A DNA stretch of 64,000 nucleotides from Saccharina japonica (GCA_008828725.1 MEHQ01002912.1:231667-295666); one strand, 5' to 3'. Shown: positions 49,601-61,412, counted from the stretch's first letter. Notes: a model not told the origin generated them from the letters alone. A program made the numbers and translations.

Positions 49601-52600
49601 CGAATACGACGGTCTCTGTGTGCGAACCTGGCCTTTAGACTACCGTAAACACATATTGGCATCATGGTATTCTACAAACTAATGAACAACGTATTGAATG
49701 CAATGCCGACGGAGGTCTGGCGTACTGTGTGCACGTCTTGAAAGTTCCAAGTTCGTATACTTTTGGTGTGGGGCTTTGCACGGGAAGAATAGTGTAGACT
49801 TCATGAATGCGGGTGGTTCACATGCAGACCTAACCTATGCGAACGAGCCAAACCAAGGTACATGCGGTACGCTACAGTCCAAACGGCTCTGATTGTCGAT
49901 TCTTGATGATTGGTGTACGTAGGCCATCGGTGTGTGCATCCGGTTGTACACATTCTCTTCACCAAAGAGGGTTTTCGATTGAGGTATAGAGTCCAACCTC
50001 ACACACACATTAGGGCCTTCCCTCTACCGTCATACATCTGAGACACCTCCTCGCCTCAACACCATTTCGTGTTGGGCATCGACATGGAGCGTTCTAGTGG
50101 GGAATTGTTTAGCCGTCGTGGCATAACAACAATTGGCTTCGCAGAAGGAGCAGCGAGTTTCGGCCTGTCGAACAACGTTCAACCCCGCATGACAACAACA
50201 GGTGCTGTCGGGATTCTTAAATCCGTTATCCTTGGTGAAGTTGTCGACTAACGAGTTGCCACCGTTGATGCCAAAAATTACATTCGCACGCGCACCCAGG
50301 GCAGGGCGCCTGGGGGGGGGGGAGTAATTATTGTAAGTATATTTAGTTGACGAACATATCGATCGATCACAGCCCATGCAAGTATCTTGTACTACCACAA
50401 CCGGTGATACAGCACAAATACCTACGGTGCTATCGACCGGGAAAGCACTCGCTTAGGGTCTGGATGTCGTCAACTGTCCTACCGTACAACATATCGTTCG
50501 AGTCAGATTTTGAACGGGGAACTGTTCGCTTGTTTGGCACGTAATTTGTGTTGGACAGTTTGCGCAGCTTCAACCTACCCAAGCGACACATGTCAGGACC
50601 AAGGTACAGCAAGATACGTAAACAAAAGCAGGTACCATCCAACATCAAGCCGTATCATAAATGGAATGATCCCGGTGTACCCCAGTAAAATATTATTAAC
50701 GACTGCTTGAGCTTCGTGGGAGCAGTATATCATATGCTCGACGACGCTGCCGCGGTCGTGGTCAAACGACCTACAGATACACGCGAGGGCATACATACGC
50801 TTGCATTTGGTTAACGCTTGCTATGCATCAGAGGTGCCAGAAAACAGGGGGGGGGTGTCATATCACTTTACAGGCTCTTCGCACCTCCATCGTGCTCGGC
50901 TGTGTTGCTCATAAAGGACGTGCTGCCTTCGATTTGCATAGAAGAATTGGCGTACAGATATATAGCACCTGCAGGCAAGGCGCGTTAGTCATCAGGTTCT
51001 TCAGCCAACTCGACAGAGCACGACCACGGCAACCGGCGCAAGTTTCTATTATCTCGACAAATAACGTACTGCACCGATCAAACGCACACGAGGCGAAATG
51101 TTTCGAGGAGGCTTGTCGCGAGATTCGTGTTTTGTAAAAGTACCCATGCGTTCAATCGTCCATTAAAATGATCTAATGCAGGTGCGGTACATATCGCTGA
51201 ACGAACCCCATACAACTAGTGGGGTCACACCATGCCCCAGAGGTACGCCCGCAAATGGGCCCTAACAGCAGGCTACTCGACCTTTGGAGACCGAAAATAC
51301 TAGATGTCGTTTCGAAACAAAGTTGCGTGCAGGAATTCCGAAGACAGTTTTCGAATAAGGAATGACATTTGACACTGACACTGTAGCACGTTTTACAGTA
51401 ATCACTGCAGGTACTGGGGTGCTGACAATGTTCAGAAGTGCTTCGGTACAGCAAGAACACGTGGTGGTGGTTCGATTCGGCTTTTGATCCCACCAAACAC
51501 AGGCGGTGCTTTGAACGACGGGCTCATCTTAGGAGGAAGATCAAGTGTCAAAACGCCCTCATACGCCCCAAACATGCTGTCGACGACAAACGACGATACT
51601 CAGAGTTAACCCTTGACACTTAGTCTCAATATGATTTTCACCTCCGTCTCCCACCGCAGAGTTGAGGTAAAAATCGCTGTCACCGTTCATATCGATCGAG
51701 GAATCATTTGAAGCGTACAGAGCACCTAACGATAAGGAACACACGTTGCAAGAGTTCGAATCAAATCAGACTCAGCTCGGCGACGGCAGGCGCACTGCCG
51801 AACAACCAACTTCACTACGTCCGATCAGACAATGTCAGCCTCAAAGGTATGATGATATATTCGGCGGATAGCACGCGCGCGGTGTGAACAGTTCACGGGC
51901 CCATAGCATAACGAGTAGATATGGGCTTAAAATGGAAAGTAATGGCACCCATGAAACCAATCAGTTATATTTCTCAATGTTGCACTAAACTGAACTCTTT
52001 ACTCCAACGCACCTCGGGTCCAGCGATGTTAGGCCCAACTACTCCATCCAGAGGAGGGGGGGAATGAACTTTTTAGGTTGTAAATATCCGACACCATTTC
52101 AATCCATTCCACGAGTTACATCTGGAGTTTCTTTGATACCATCCACATGTTTTTCTTCTTCTTTCCCTCGCTTGCTCAAAGTATCTGAATGTCCAAACGA
52201 TTGCCCACAGCTCACGGACTACAGTCGTGATTTGCAGAAACCTTTCCATCAATACGTTCCTCTTGCGGATGCAGTCATGTGGGCATGGTTACTGTGGTGT
52301 CGACTACTGCAACATTTTCAATGTTTGAGAGCCGAGGGTGAAAGAGTACGGATCTTGCTGAAACAAGTTCATATATAGTATAGTTTACAGTTAAAGCACA
52401 AGAAACTGTCGAACGGCAGCACATCCCTGCGGTTTCCAGCCAAACGGAGGGTTAGAGAAATCTCGCCCCGCAGGAGGTGTCCTCGCTTGCCCCAGCCTGC
52501 CTCACATTAAACTATGGCATGGTGGCAAGACGCCCATATAGCCCATGCAAAGCACGCATTCCCTTTGCTTTTTTCGGGCACGCTTCTGGGGCTTACAACA

Positions 52601-55600
52601 CCGGGGCGCCGGTTTGTGTACAAGGGTTCCCCGTTTACACCGGAATTAATGGAGGTCTATATTGCCTCCCGATTCACCTTTGACTCCATGTACGTATTGC
52701 ACCATTTTTCGCTGTTATCCCCCCCCCTCCTTTGACCAAACCCATACCCCGTATTGGCGCGTGATAGCTTCGATGTCGCGCCACGAATTTATTCTTCACA
52801 CCGACTCACAACGTAACACCGAGATCTGTTCAGCATCGAGGTCTCTCCAGAATAGATTCACGGCACAACATCGAAGCTGTCACAAGTGGCCAACATGGTG
52901 TATTATTCCGGCCAAAGGAGCAAATTAGCAACAAAAAATCGTTGGAGTATACCTGGTACTAAGGTAGTAGAGTTGCGGGGTCATAACCCCCCCGAATTGA
53001 AGTCAAAACGGGGAATCCTTGTGCACCCTCCGGTACCCCGGTGCCGCCAGTCCGCATAGCGCGCCGGAAACAAGGTAGAGAGGGAGCGCGTGCTCTGAAT
53101 GGGATGGTGGCGTCTTGCGACCGCGTAGGAATTTGCTTGAGGCAGGTCGAGGGCTACGATCGCGCACCTCCCGCGGACGGGTTCTCCTTATCCGCCGTTA
53201 GGCGGGAAAATGCAGGGGGTATACCCCCGTGGGACCATTTGTCATATTTATATGACACAAGTGCTGACTGTTGTTTCGGATTGTATGGTTTTATTTTTTG
53301 CGAAGAAGGGACTTCCGACTCAAGCATACCCTCGTTTCCAACGTCGTATATACGCGTGTGCCGTAGTTTACTTGGTGTAGTGTAGTACGCCAAGCGAATA
53401 GGAAGAGGCGTACACATAGCCTTACGTTTCAAGAACTTTCGTACATACCTCCGTTTGACCCGGCGGAGTTGGTCGAAAACGTGCCGTCGCCTATGATGCC
53501 GATTAATGAATTCGTAGAAGCGTAGACTGCACCTAACGAGTGGCAACCAGCGTTGGCAAAAATCGGTCTAGTCCCAGCGAGTGCAGCGGGCCGACGGCTT
53601 GAGTTCTTTGTCGAAACGAGGCTCACTACATCTGGTAAAATCTGCTGAACGTACGGAAGGCAGGGAATCGTGAACGCTAGTCTGGCGTATAGGACTCGCG
53701 TGGCATGGCATGACAAACATGTCTGTGGACGGCACATGTTTCATAACCAACTACAGTACTGTTTTAGATATCGCGCTTAGCGTTTACCGCAAACCTCCCC
53801 TACATCGGGACATGGGGCTAACCCCAATCCAGGCTAACCCCATTCCGCCACAAGCAAGGCTAACCCCATTCCGCCACGAGTACGCAACCAAGTACAGAGG
53901 TGGCATCGAGCGCCAACCCTGACGCTACCAGATACCACATCAGACAGATGACGCGGAAACTCCTTGGACTCTATTGTTAGATACGATATCTCTGAGCTCA
54001 TAGGCGATGTTGTGTTTGTGATCAACGTCCGTGCTGCGGCGTACGCGACGGGAGCTTCCGTTAGACATGCGACAAAAACGTATACTGGCCAAATATGTAG
54101 ATGCGTTGTAATGCTTGTCAAGCTTACCCGATGTGACACACAATGAACGCGGTGTACAAGTAGACAAACAACAGTTTTCGATTGAAATGTTAGCTGCGCT
54201 TCGTTTGAATATGTACTCCTTGCGATTGCGGATCGGCAGTCGTATTTATCAGCGTTTTTTCGCCCTATAAAAAAAACGCGAAGGTCTCAGCGCGCGCGCG
54301 TCTCTGGTACCTGCTTGAACCCATCATACCCTGAAGTACACACCCGACACATCGTTCCGCTCGGAAACACAAACAACCCCCCCCAGGCACCAACCTACGC
54401 CCGGGTGGGATGGTTAGTCGTAAAAACCGCAAAATGTATCGAAGCCAAGGAACTCTCTTTGGTACTATTCTCCCGGTGAAACCACGGTAAGTACAGTGAC
54501 CACGAAAATGCTGAGTTACCGTAACCGTGCTATCGAGTACCTGGTATTGATTTACCGTACCCACCCCGGGCAAGAATGCACTTATCAAGTATCGCCTCTG
54601 ACATTTCCCAAACATTCAACCGAATATATGGGTGTACTGCAGCACGATAGACAACATGTTAATACATGTTTCTTTGGTGGCCCACCACGACAGCTGTGTA
54701 AGAGACCCATTGCCCGTTTTTTTTCAGGCCTCCATTGTATTTCGTACGGTTCAATTTCAGGAAAATGATATCCACATAAACGAGCGGTACCAGTAACAAA
54801 ACACACAATTCCACTTCCGGGCCTTACAAAAAAGAATACGCTGAACCAGTCGACACGAAGCATGTCCACGCGACCGCATCAACGAGGGAAACGCATGGGT
54901 GAAGCTCCGTTCGGCGTGCGAGCGGTAGTTCGCGAGGTATGAAAATCACGTGTATTTTTATTACTTGGGAGGGCGTTGTTGTATAGGGATTCGAACTGCC
55001 CATAGTGGTGGATTGGTTTCAGCTCTATTACACAAGGTGCAGACCACACCAACCATTCTCTCGAGCGTAACGATCCGCAAGAAGTGACGTTTGCGAGAGC
55101 ACCAAAACAACCATCCGTAAACGGCTGTCCTACTTTGCGTGGGCCGTAGCGCGGCAAAGCAAGGGGCGATTATCCACCCGGGTTGTGCTCGCGACAATGA
55201 CCGACAATACGATAATATTCAGAACCGACCATTGTACAATGTACCCTCTGGTACGTGGTGTATCACAAATTCTACAAACAGTACACTGTCAGGGACCGTT
55301 ACTACAAGAAGTGGCTTCCCTCAAGCCATATTTTGGCATTTAGCCATATTATCCATCACAGTGTACCAGGTAGTTAGCACGTTAGCGTTAAAAGCGCAGC
55401 AATACAGAGGATGAACAAATAGCGCTGTGGTACATAAGACGGCATTTCTCCCTTGAACGCAACAACGCTGAGTGCTCAAAGATTAATAAACAATGGTGTA
55501 GACGGTCACTACTTGTAGTTTATTGGAAATGTTGCAATATTGGCTGACGTCGGCGCCGCTGGCGTAACGGGTATCGACCCTATTCGAACGCACCACGGCT

Positions 55601-58600
55601 AGTGACGGAGCTAATGTTGGACTCCGTTGTTGAGCTTTGTAATAGCACCCATTTTGGGAGCTGCTCACCTCCATCTCCCTCCGCATGGTTGTAGAAAAAT
55701 GAAGTGTTGCCGTCGACCTGCATAGGGGATTTGCCGTCCAGGTATATAGCACCTGCGGGTGAATAGGAAACATTATTAGTCTTCGCGGTCTTCAGTTCAC
55801 TGGATTGAGTACGAACACTTCTGCACTTACACACGTCTACGGTCTGTGCTGTGCACACACTGCTAGGTTATATGGTCAAATGCAAGCAGCAAGTAGGCAT
55901 CAAGATACGTTTGGTGTATGGTTAGTATTGTGTTTATGCCGAGTATGCATGTTTCGGAATTGGTATGTTCGAGGGAGGTTTCGAAGCTTCCAATACTACA
56001 GCAGTGCGGTTTAGGTCGTTGTACTACCACCACAGCAACTAGGAGCGACCACCCATGCGCGCCGTGCAACATATTATATACCGAACACTTCGAGCCCTTC
56101 AATGTCAGGTTTCTTATTGTTTTGCCCACCGAAAATAGTAAAGTCGATGGAAAATATCATTAGCTCTCATGATGGCGGGAAAGGGTTTGAGATCCTTACG
56201 CGAAGAAGGCAGGTTTCGATCCGTGTTCAAAAACAACGCTAGGTTTAAGAGAGCACGAGTTTTTTTCCGGGCGCTCCGGCCACCGATGGACGTCAAGATC
56301 GCCATGAGGCCAATTCTACAGGCCAACTCTGCAGAACACCCGATAAGCAAGTTTCACATCGATATTTCCGACCATTCGTTTTCGATAAAATGGTGAGTTT
56401 CGTTCTGAAACAATGGTGTTGGAGCTACCGGACTCCTCCAGAAGGTAGAATGCTCTTAGCGTGCTTCGTCTCCAGCAAGACCTAAAATAAAACCTTCCAC
56501 CAAGGATAAAATAATCGGACACCCTGCCACAAGTTTGCTACACCTAGGCAGGTGATACGTAAACGAAAGCTGAGTGCAATGCGAAAAATAAAATAAAATC
56601 GTTTTTCGTCTTTTCGTCGATAAATCTCACCGTTTTGGATTGTTTCTCATTCTGACGTGCGTAGCCTTTTATTAATTACTATATACAATGGACAGACATT
56701 AAAATATACCCACCACCACGAGGGCACCCGGACACAAAATAAACGGCACTCCTCATAAATATGTTTCGCTATAATATCGTCTCCTCAAACAAAGAACCAA
56801 TCATTTGACCCTAACCCAAGTAATGATTAATGGATTAAGCTCAACCTACCCAAACCATAGAGTGTTGTTGGGAATTCCCTCGCCTGTAGCGTATTGCTTA
56901 TTAAAGCGCTACAGTCGCCTTCCAGGAGGTTACGTGTTGGTAGTCTTCGCCTCACAGATGTATGCAAAACGTGTATATCTTCTTTATCACTACAGCAGTA
57001 GTAATAAAACAACCCCTGGCGGAGCTTCGCGTACTTCCTCCGCACCCTTTAGCCCTTTAGCCGTGCAGAGGTTGCGCCCCGTGTGAGGTGTTGTATTGTT
57101 TTGCTGTTTTGCAGGGTTTTAAAATGTTCATTTAGTTACACCCCCTGGAGGACAGAAGTGCATCCCGTAGTATCGCCTTATTTTCGGGGAGGGCGATTGG
57201 GCACGGGCCTAAGCAAAATAGCATCGAAACAAAAACAGCGGGTGTTCAAGGTGCTGAGAATGCGTAACACATAGTTGTGGTCGGGTGAATCTAAGCTGCT
57301 ATATACAACGTGTTCACGTGTGGCGGCAACCAAGCGGAAAATAAACACCCACCCGTTGCGTTTTTAGGTACTCCTCGATACTTGTGCTCATCACGACCGT
57401 GACTTACCTCCGTTTACAGCCGAGTTATCGCCAAACCAGCTGTTTCCCGATACGTAGATTGCCGACTCGAAGGAAGATATGGCACCTGGTGGTAGGCACA
57501 AGGCCAGTCGTTGGAGCTTTTAACCAAACAGACATACTTAAGTATATATACATATGTACGTAGAAACCCCTGCCGTCAAGCGTGAAATGAAAGCAACATA
57601 ATGTTTGGTAAGAGACACCACCAGACTACGTAAAGCATTGAACGAGGCCTCAATAATAGGCAGATATTGCGCTGTGTTCACGGTAACAACACGAACCAGT
57701 CAATGTGTGCAGAGCCGTAGCAAGCTAAGAAACCATGAACCGACCGAACAAACAAATACCGAGCAGTCCTAAACAAAGATGGCGTTGCTTCATGGTGTGG
57801 GAATTAAACAGGTTATTAATTCGCCTGACAATGATTTCCAGTGGCCAAAGCTTTCCTCCATTAAGATGTACCTTGGATTAAGCTTTTCTTGACAACACCA
57901 ACAGTGTTTCAAAATTGTGGGAAGGTATCTTGCAGTCTTCGTAAACATCGGCAAACGCTCTTTCCAAAGTCACCGGGGTTGCCAGAAACCTACTGATTTC
58001 TAGTCGTCCGCATTGGAATTGGTCTGTCCTTGCGCATAGAGACTATCAACAAAGCACGAACTCGGTTTCCATCTTCAATCGGCCCGGCTTAGCTGTGCCT
58101 TCTGTGGGGGCGTGAAGGTTGGCCACACATCTATATATAGTTGTTTGGATAAGTAATATACACCACCTTCACCAAGTTTGTATCGCACACATGTTGCCTC
58201 ACCTCCGTTGGTAGCATTGTTGTCTGAAAATGTGCAATCGAATACAAACAGAGAGCTGGAAGAAAGCACGTCCACAGCCCCTCCGTTCTCCGCATTTCCT
58301 CCTTCGAGCGCCAATCCGTTGAGGTGGAGGATAGACCCGTTAGACACGGAGAATATCCCAGTCCCGGTACCGGTGCCACTTCCAGCAGGGACGATGGCAT
58401 CAGCCTCGTCGTTGTCGGGCAGCAGGCCACGTATGGTAGGAAAACCGTTCCCAGTGACAGTCACATTCTTCTTGTTAGACACCTCGATCCTCTGCGTAAT
58501 GGCCACGCTGGGATACCACGTGATATCAAACGCCCCTCCCCCGGTGCAGGCTAGCGCCTCAGTCAGATTATGAACGTCGGCAGTAGAAGTAACGTCCACC

Positions 58601-58713
58601 ACAACTGTATACGATGCGCATGGAGCTGATTCGGACCCGGAAAGGAAGGAGATGACCAACCCAACCATAGTCAGCAGCATGCCGCCGGCCATAATTCTGT
58701 TGAATGGTTCCAT
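34442..58713 (-). CDS. Secreted Pmp-repeat (beta-helix) protein with tandem one-repeat exons
   Basis: Exon 1 (58713-58203) starts at ATG. It encodes a hydrophobic leader (GGMLLTMVGLVISFLSG, residues 10-26), then a beta-helix-like region ending FDCTFSDNNATNGG. Sixteen phase 1-1 exons follow: 57485-57408, 55752-55669, 53532-53449, 51725-51642, 50968-50885, 49548-49465, 48478-48395, 47740-47657, 47104-47021, 46222-46139, 45538-45455, 44898-44815, 43787-43704, 41724-41641, 36161-36078, 35067-34987. Fourteen are 84 nt; the others are 78 and 81. Each reads like GAIYLDGKSPMQVDG plus NTSFFYNHAEGDGG. The pattern G-A-[IVL]-Y, a middle [DN]-G-[ST], then F-x-x-N-x-A and a final G-G resembles the chlamydial-type Pmp repeat, usually a right-handed beta helix on a secreted or surface protein. 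Almost all donors are GTGAG or GTAAG, and acceptors are CAG or TAG. A candidate last exon (34680-34442) closes the frame. The total is about 690 residues. The ligand and function are unknown; binding or recognition is inference. Confidence 0.8.
38439..38702 (+). CDS. Unidentified 87-codon frame inside a Pmp-gene intron
   Basis: A Lys/Glu/Arg-rich peptide (AFGEAEDKKSRRWEACKKSR is part of it) follows a possible CAG acceptor (GATCTACAG at 38446-38454) and ends at TAG. The composition looks protein-like, perhaps a scrap of a transposon or host gene. No domain is recognised and no partner exon was found. Confidence 0.18.
   Translation: MSDLQATVLEHGHAFGEAEDKKSRRWEACKKSRMELRETTTSLWRPAGLKTSRDSKAQEKSSVEQGPTTVGSSREICCIATDIIRRR
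38814..39684. repeat. Array of ACTTCCATGGAAGT palindromes
   Basis: Two clusters (38814-38948 and 39258-39684) and a small one near 39028-39068 contain dozens of variants of CTTCCATGGAAGTAAA on both strands, spaced roughly 20-30 bp. They lie in the longest intron (5.5 kb) of the Pmp-repeat gene. The apparent peptides (TSTEV/FTSMKV-like) are artefacts of the repeat. Confidence 0.85.
39900..40030. repeat. Diverged copy of the 43.12-43.22 kb sequence
   Basis: GAATGCTACGATAGAGGTGCACC followed by CTCCTCACTTGAAGAGCTCCATACT resembles ACATGCTACGGTAGAGGTGC and CCTCGCTTGAGGAGATCTATACT at 43157-43223. An old dispersed repeat in two introns of the same gene. Confidence 0.4.
43220..43440. repeat. Two adjacent short tandem arrays
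   Basis: About eight units of AATACTAAGT (43222-43310) are followed, about 80 bp on, by four units of ATGCCTTAAAT/ATGCCCTAAGT (43388-43436). Both are in the intron between repeat exons 41641 and 43704. Confidence 0.8.
48998..49073 (-). pseudogene. Decayed repeat exon of the Pmp-repeat gene
   Basis: The block keeps a CAG acceptor before GTGAAAC and a GAG/GTGAGG donor, and sits midway between the repeat exons at 48395 and 49465. It is 76 nt instead of 84, which breaks the 1-1 phase, and it reads into TGA about 17 codons in. Inclusion in mRNA would truncate the protein, so it is probably a skipped relic. Confidence 0.6.
50221..50309 (-). pseudogene. Decayed repeat exon of the Pmp-repeat gene
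   Basis: The acceptor (CAG after a C run) is kept and the remains of the repeat are clear in a shifted frame (FGINGGNSLVDNFTKDNG). In the array phase it hits TAA after ten codons. The length is 89 rather than 84 nt, and the usual GGAGGTGAG donor has become GGATTTAAG. It fills the gap between the intact units at 49465 and 50885. Confidence 0.65.
51726..53448. other. Long Pmp-gene intron with a possible insertion
   Basis: At 1.7 kb this intron is about 2.5 times the usual unit spacing. Its middle (52.0-53.4 kb) has plus-strand frames such as 52514-52735, with the protein-like stretch FVYKGSPFTPELMEVYIASR. This may be a transposon remnant. No family is assigned. Confidence 0.3.
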
Positions 58714-61382
58714 GCACGGACAAGTTGCTCGTGGTTAGATCGCGCAAGACACCGGGGAAGGTTGGGCCTTCCTTCCAATAGCCATATACCCATTTGAGTC
58801 GCACAATGACCGGTTTTCCCTTCTTTTGATGTCCCCTCTTTAGTAGGTACTCCCCTCTAGCCATAGGCTGGGCAAATGGCAGTACTTCTTTCGAAACTCC
58901 CTGCTAAAATGGTTTCAAGCAAGTTGCACGATTCGCTTGGGAATTGTTTCGGATTGTTGTATGGGTTTGACCTCTCGAACAAAACGAATGCAGAAATTGC
59001 AGGCTTTCCATGTGTTGGTTGGTGCGCACGTGTCAAAATTCACATCCAAATACCGCCATGATGTGAGAAAACACCCCTATCGAATTTAACGCCCCGGGGC
59101 GCAGTTTGGAGCGAAAATAAGCAAAAAACGTACTAAACGCCCCCTGTCGAAACTAACCCGCGAACAACGCCTTGTCCACACGGTAACCCCCCCTCTCCTC
59201 CCATAAAGTTTGTATGTAAAATCTTGGGGTCTAGGCTGGCAAGTCATTTTGAGCGCATCTGAGTGTGAGGGATGAAGTTGTTTTCCGAAGCAGGCAAAAG
59301 GGTACTTTACATAGGAAAGTTAACAAGTGGGTAGGTACATGTGTTGCGCAGCAACAACGAAACAGACAACATTCAGGCATCAACAGCGAACAAACGTGTT
59401 TCAGACGTTCTGCTTATTTAAAAAATTGCCTCCCAGCCACTCGAACGAATACCTTGCTAGCATATATTGGGGCGCGGCGTGTAACAGCCCGTGCTGATCT
59501 GTACGCGACGAGGGTGGGCTCGCTGACGGACGAGAAGACTAGACGCAGCCCAGGTTACATCGATGGTGCGAACGTTCAGTCGGTATTAAAAGTATCAGCT
59601 CCAGCATAATATATTTTGTCTAACCCCCCGACGCTGCTGGCCCGGGGTCAAATGCCATCAAATGCTGCATAGTAAAATCGAGCGTCAACACATTCGAACA
59701 ACACGATTGTAGAGATGTGGTCCCACTAGCAGAACCCGAAACTACTGGACCATAATGAAGCACATGCGACCAGTCTCCTTCAAGACGCCCAAACAGCCAA
59801 AACATAAGGACTTTTGAAGGAAACATTCTGAACATAATGCAAGGAGAAGCCGACGACCCTCGAGCCACTCGGTCGTCGAGGAGTGATGTCATTCACGTCT
59901 ACAAAGGCGTCCGTGACGGCTTCGGGGATGACGAGACTTTGGTGAAGTGCCTTGGTCCACTGCTGCTGTATGCCCGATTTGTGACTCTCAGCCCGCGATG
60001 ATACAAAAAAACTGGTATAATGGCCTTAGGCATAGCATATTTTTACCGATATGTGGCACCAGGTAGGAATCAGTGCAGCGCTGGTGGGTGCCGGCCCAAA
60101 GCCAGCGAACAGAGGTTGCGAGACGAGTGTGTCGCCCGCCACTTCTGGAACGACACGGTCGCTGGTGCCAGTAGGGAGCCATCAGCACACAAGTACACAA
60201 CTGCGAAGTCGTACTGTACGACTGCATACGAGAAGAGAGGGAACGAGGGGCGTGGCAGGCACCTTTTTTGTTGTCAAACTCCTAACTGCATTAAGTTAAT
60301 GCGTTGGCGGTTCTTTGATTATTACTGTGTTCCAGCAGTAGTCTTAATATCGCTTTCACTGTTGAGCGAGCCCCCTCAGTGTAGAAGCCTTGTATCGTGG
60401 CTGGGTGGGTATGGGTGGGTTCGTGTGGGTTGGTGGGTTGTTACTGGATGCATTGGTTGTGTCCGTGGGCGGGTTGGCCCCACCACCCCCGACACAACCC
60501 ACCACTAACAAATTCTTGCTAAGCGATGCGCGTTGGCGGAAAAACCCTGCATGGTGGGCGGGTGGCTACAGGTGGTGGGTGTGGATTGGTGTGTGAACTG
60601 GTTGGTCCCATCAATGATAACACCACCCGCTAAATAATAACACCATTGCCATTGTTGAGCCATGCGCGTCAGCGCCAAAACCTTGTATATAAGTTGGTGG
60701 GTCGACAGGAGGGGATGCATTCGATACTCATGCATGGCCGTAGTCGCATGGCCACAGAAACTGGGATCCCTGCAATGCCGGGACGGAGCATGTCGGGGTT
60801 TTACCGACCAGGCCGACATTGCTAGCACCAAGCGCAGAGCGCCGTGAGGTGTTCGGCGAATCGAATAAAGGATAGCTGCATCCGACTAAGAACAACAACT
60901 TGTGATGCGGACTTGCATATGGATGGCAGCTTCTTTGAGTTCATTTAATTTCCGGTGTGGCCACTTCTAGAGACAGCACCATGGGACTACCATGTAACTG
61001 TCTTGTGGGTGCCTTACCATAAAAACTACGCGATACGATTACTCCAATTGTGCGGAGTAAAGGTTTTACACCACGCACAACTAATAATATAACTCGAACG
61101 CCAGCTGGAACCGACCGCCAAAAACAAAAACAAAAAAACGGTACCCTGGTGGTCTAGCTCATGTAGCGAGTGGCATGTTCTACAGTGTCGTTACCAACCG
61201 ACGCCAACCCAACCTATATATATATATTATAGGGGGGGGTGAACAGGCAAAGCATACCGCTCGTGCCAACTTATTTATGTGTTGAAAGCGTGGACTACTA
61301 CAGCTCGCACCGAAGCGGGTTGCATGAACGTAAAAACACACCAGACACAAAACATCGGCTGCAGCGGTAGGTAGCTGATGGG
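58714..61382. other. 5' flank of the Pmp-repeat gene, no further gene supported
   Basis: Holds the presumed promoter (no TATA box evident) and the G-tract repeat at 60.7 kb. A minus-strand frame at 59892-59620 (90 codons) lacks homology and splice partners. GGGTGGG-rich simple sequence lies at 60398-60480. Confidence 0.45.
60716..60930 (+). repeat. G-tract dispersed repeat, full-length copy
   Basis: This copy runs from GATACTCATGCATGGCCGTA through CGGGACGGAGCATGTCGGGG to GCGGACTTGCATATGGATGG. It matches 12455-12690 almost end to end but has only GGGG before the conserved part. Its presence at both ends of the window shows that the family is not confined to ATG9 introns. Confidence 0.8.
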
Positions 61383-61412
61383 GGGTTGGGGGGTTAGGGT
61401 TAGGGTTTGGAT
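61383..61412. repeat. Short interstitial telomere-like run
   Basis: GGGTTGGGGGGTTAGGGTTA continues as GGGTTTGGATT, about three imperfect units of TTAGGG/TTTAGGG. It is too short to be a telomere and lies about 180 bp before the second duplication copy. Confidence 0.5.

Larger units (their letters stand above)
43788..51040 (-). repeat. Intronic similarity next to the repeat exons
   Basis: The bases just upstream of several repeat exons (to their right on the + strand) resemble one another. After the shared TGCGGGTAG, the stretches at 43788-43860, 48479-48560 and 50969-51040 share a GTC..AGG.TCTTCAGCC core followed by a TCGA/GAGCA stretch. Weaker versions lie at 49549-49620 and 55753-55830. 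Most intact units from 44.8 to 51.7 kb, counting the two relics, are spaced about 0.6-0.8 kb apart. The duplicated unit was therefore probably exon plus intron. Confidence 0.55.

Noticed and set aside
53154..53240. Extra repeat exon ending KENPSAGG before a GTGCGC donor
   Set aside because: The ending resembles the array, but the rest lacks the G-A-x-Y start and the F-x-N-N core and has no clear acceptor at the right distance.
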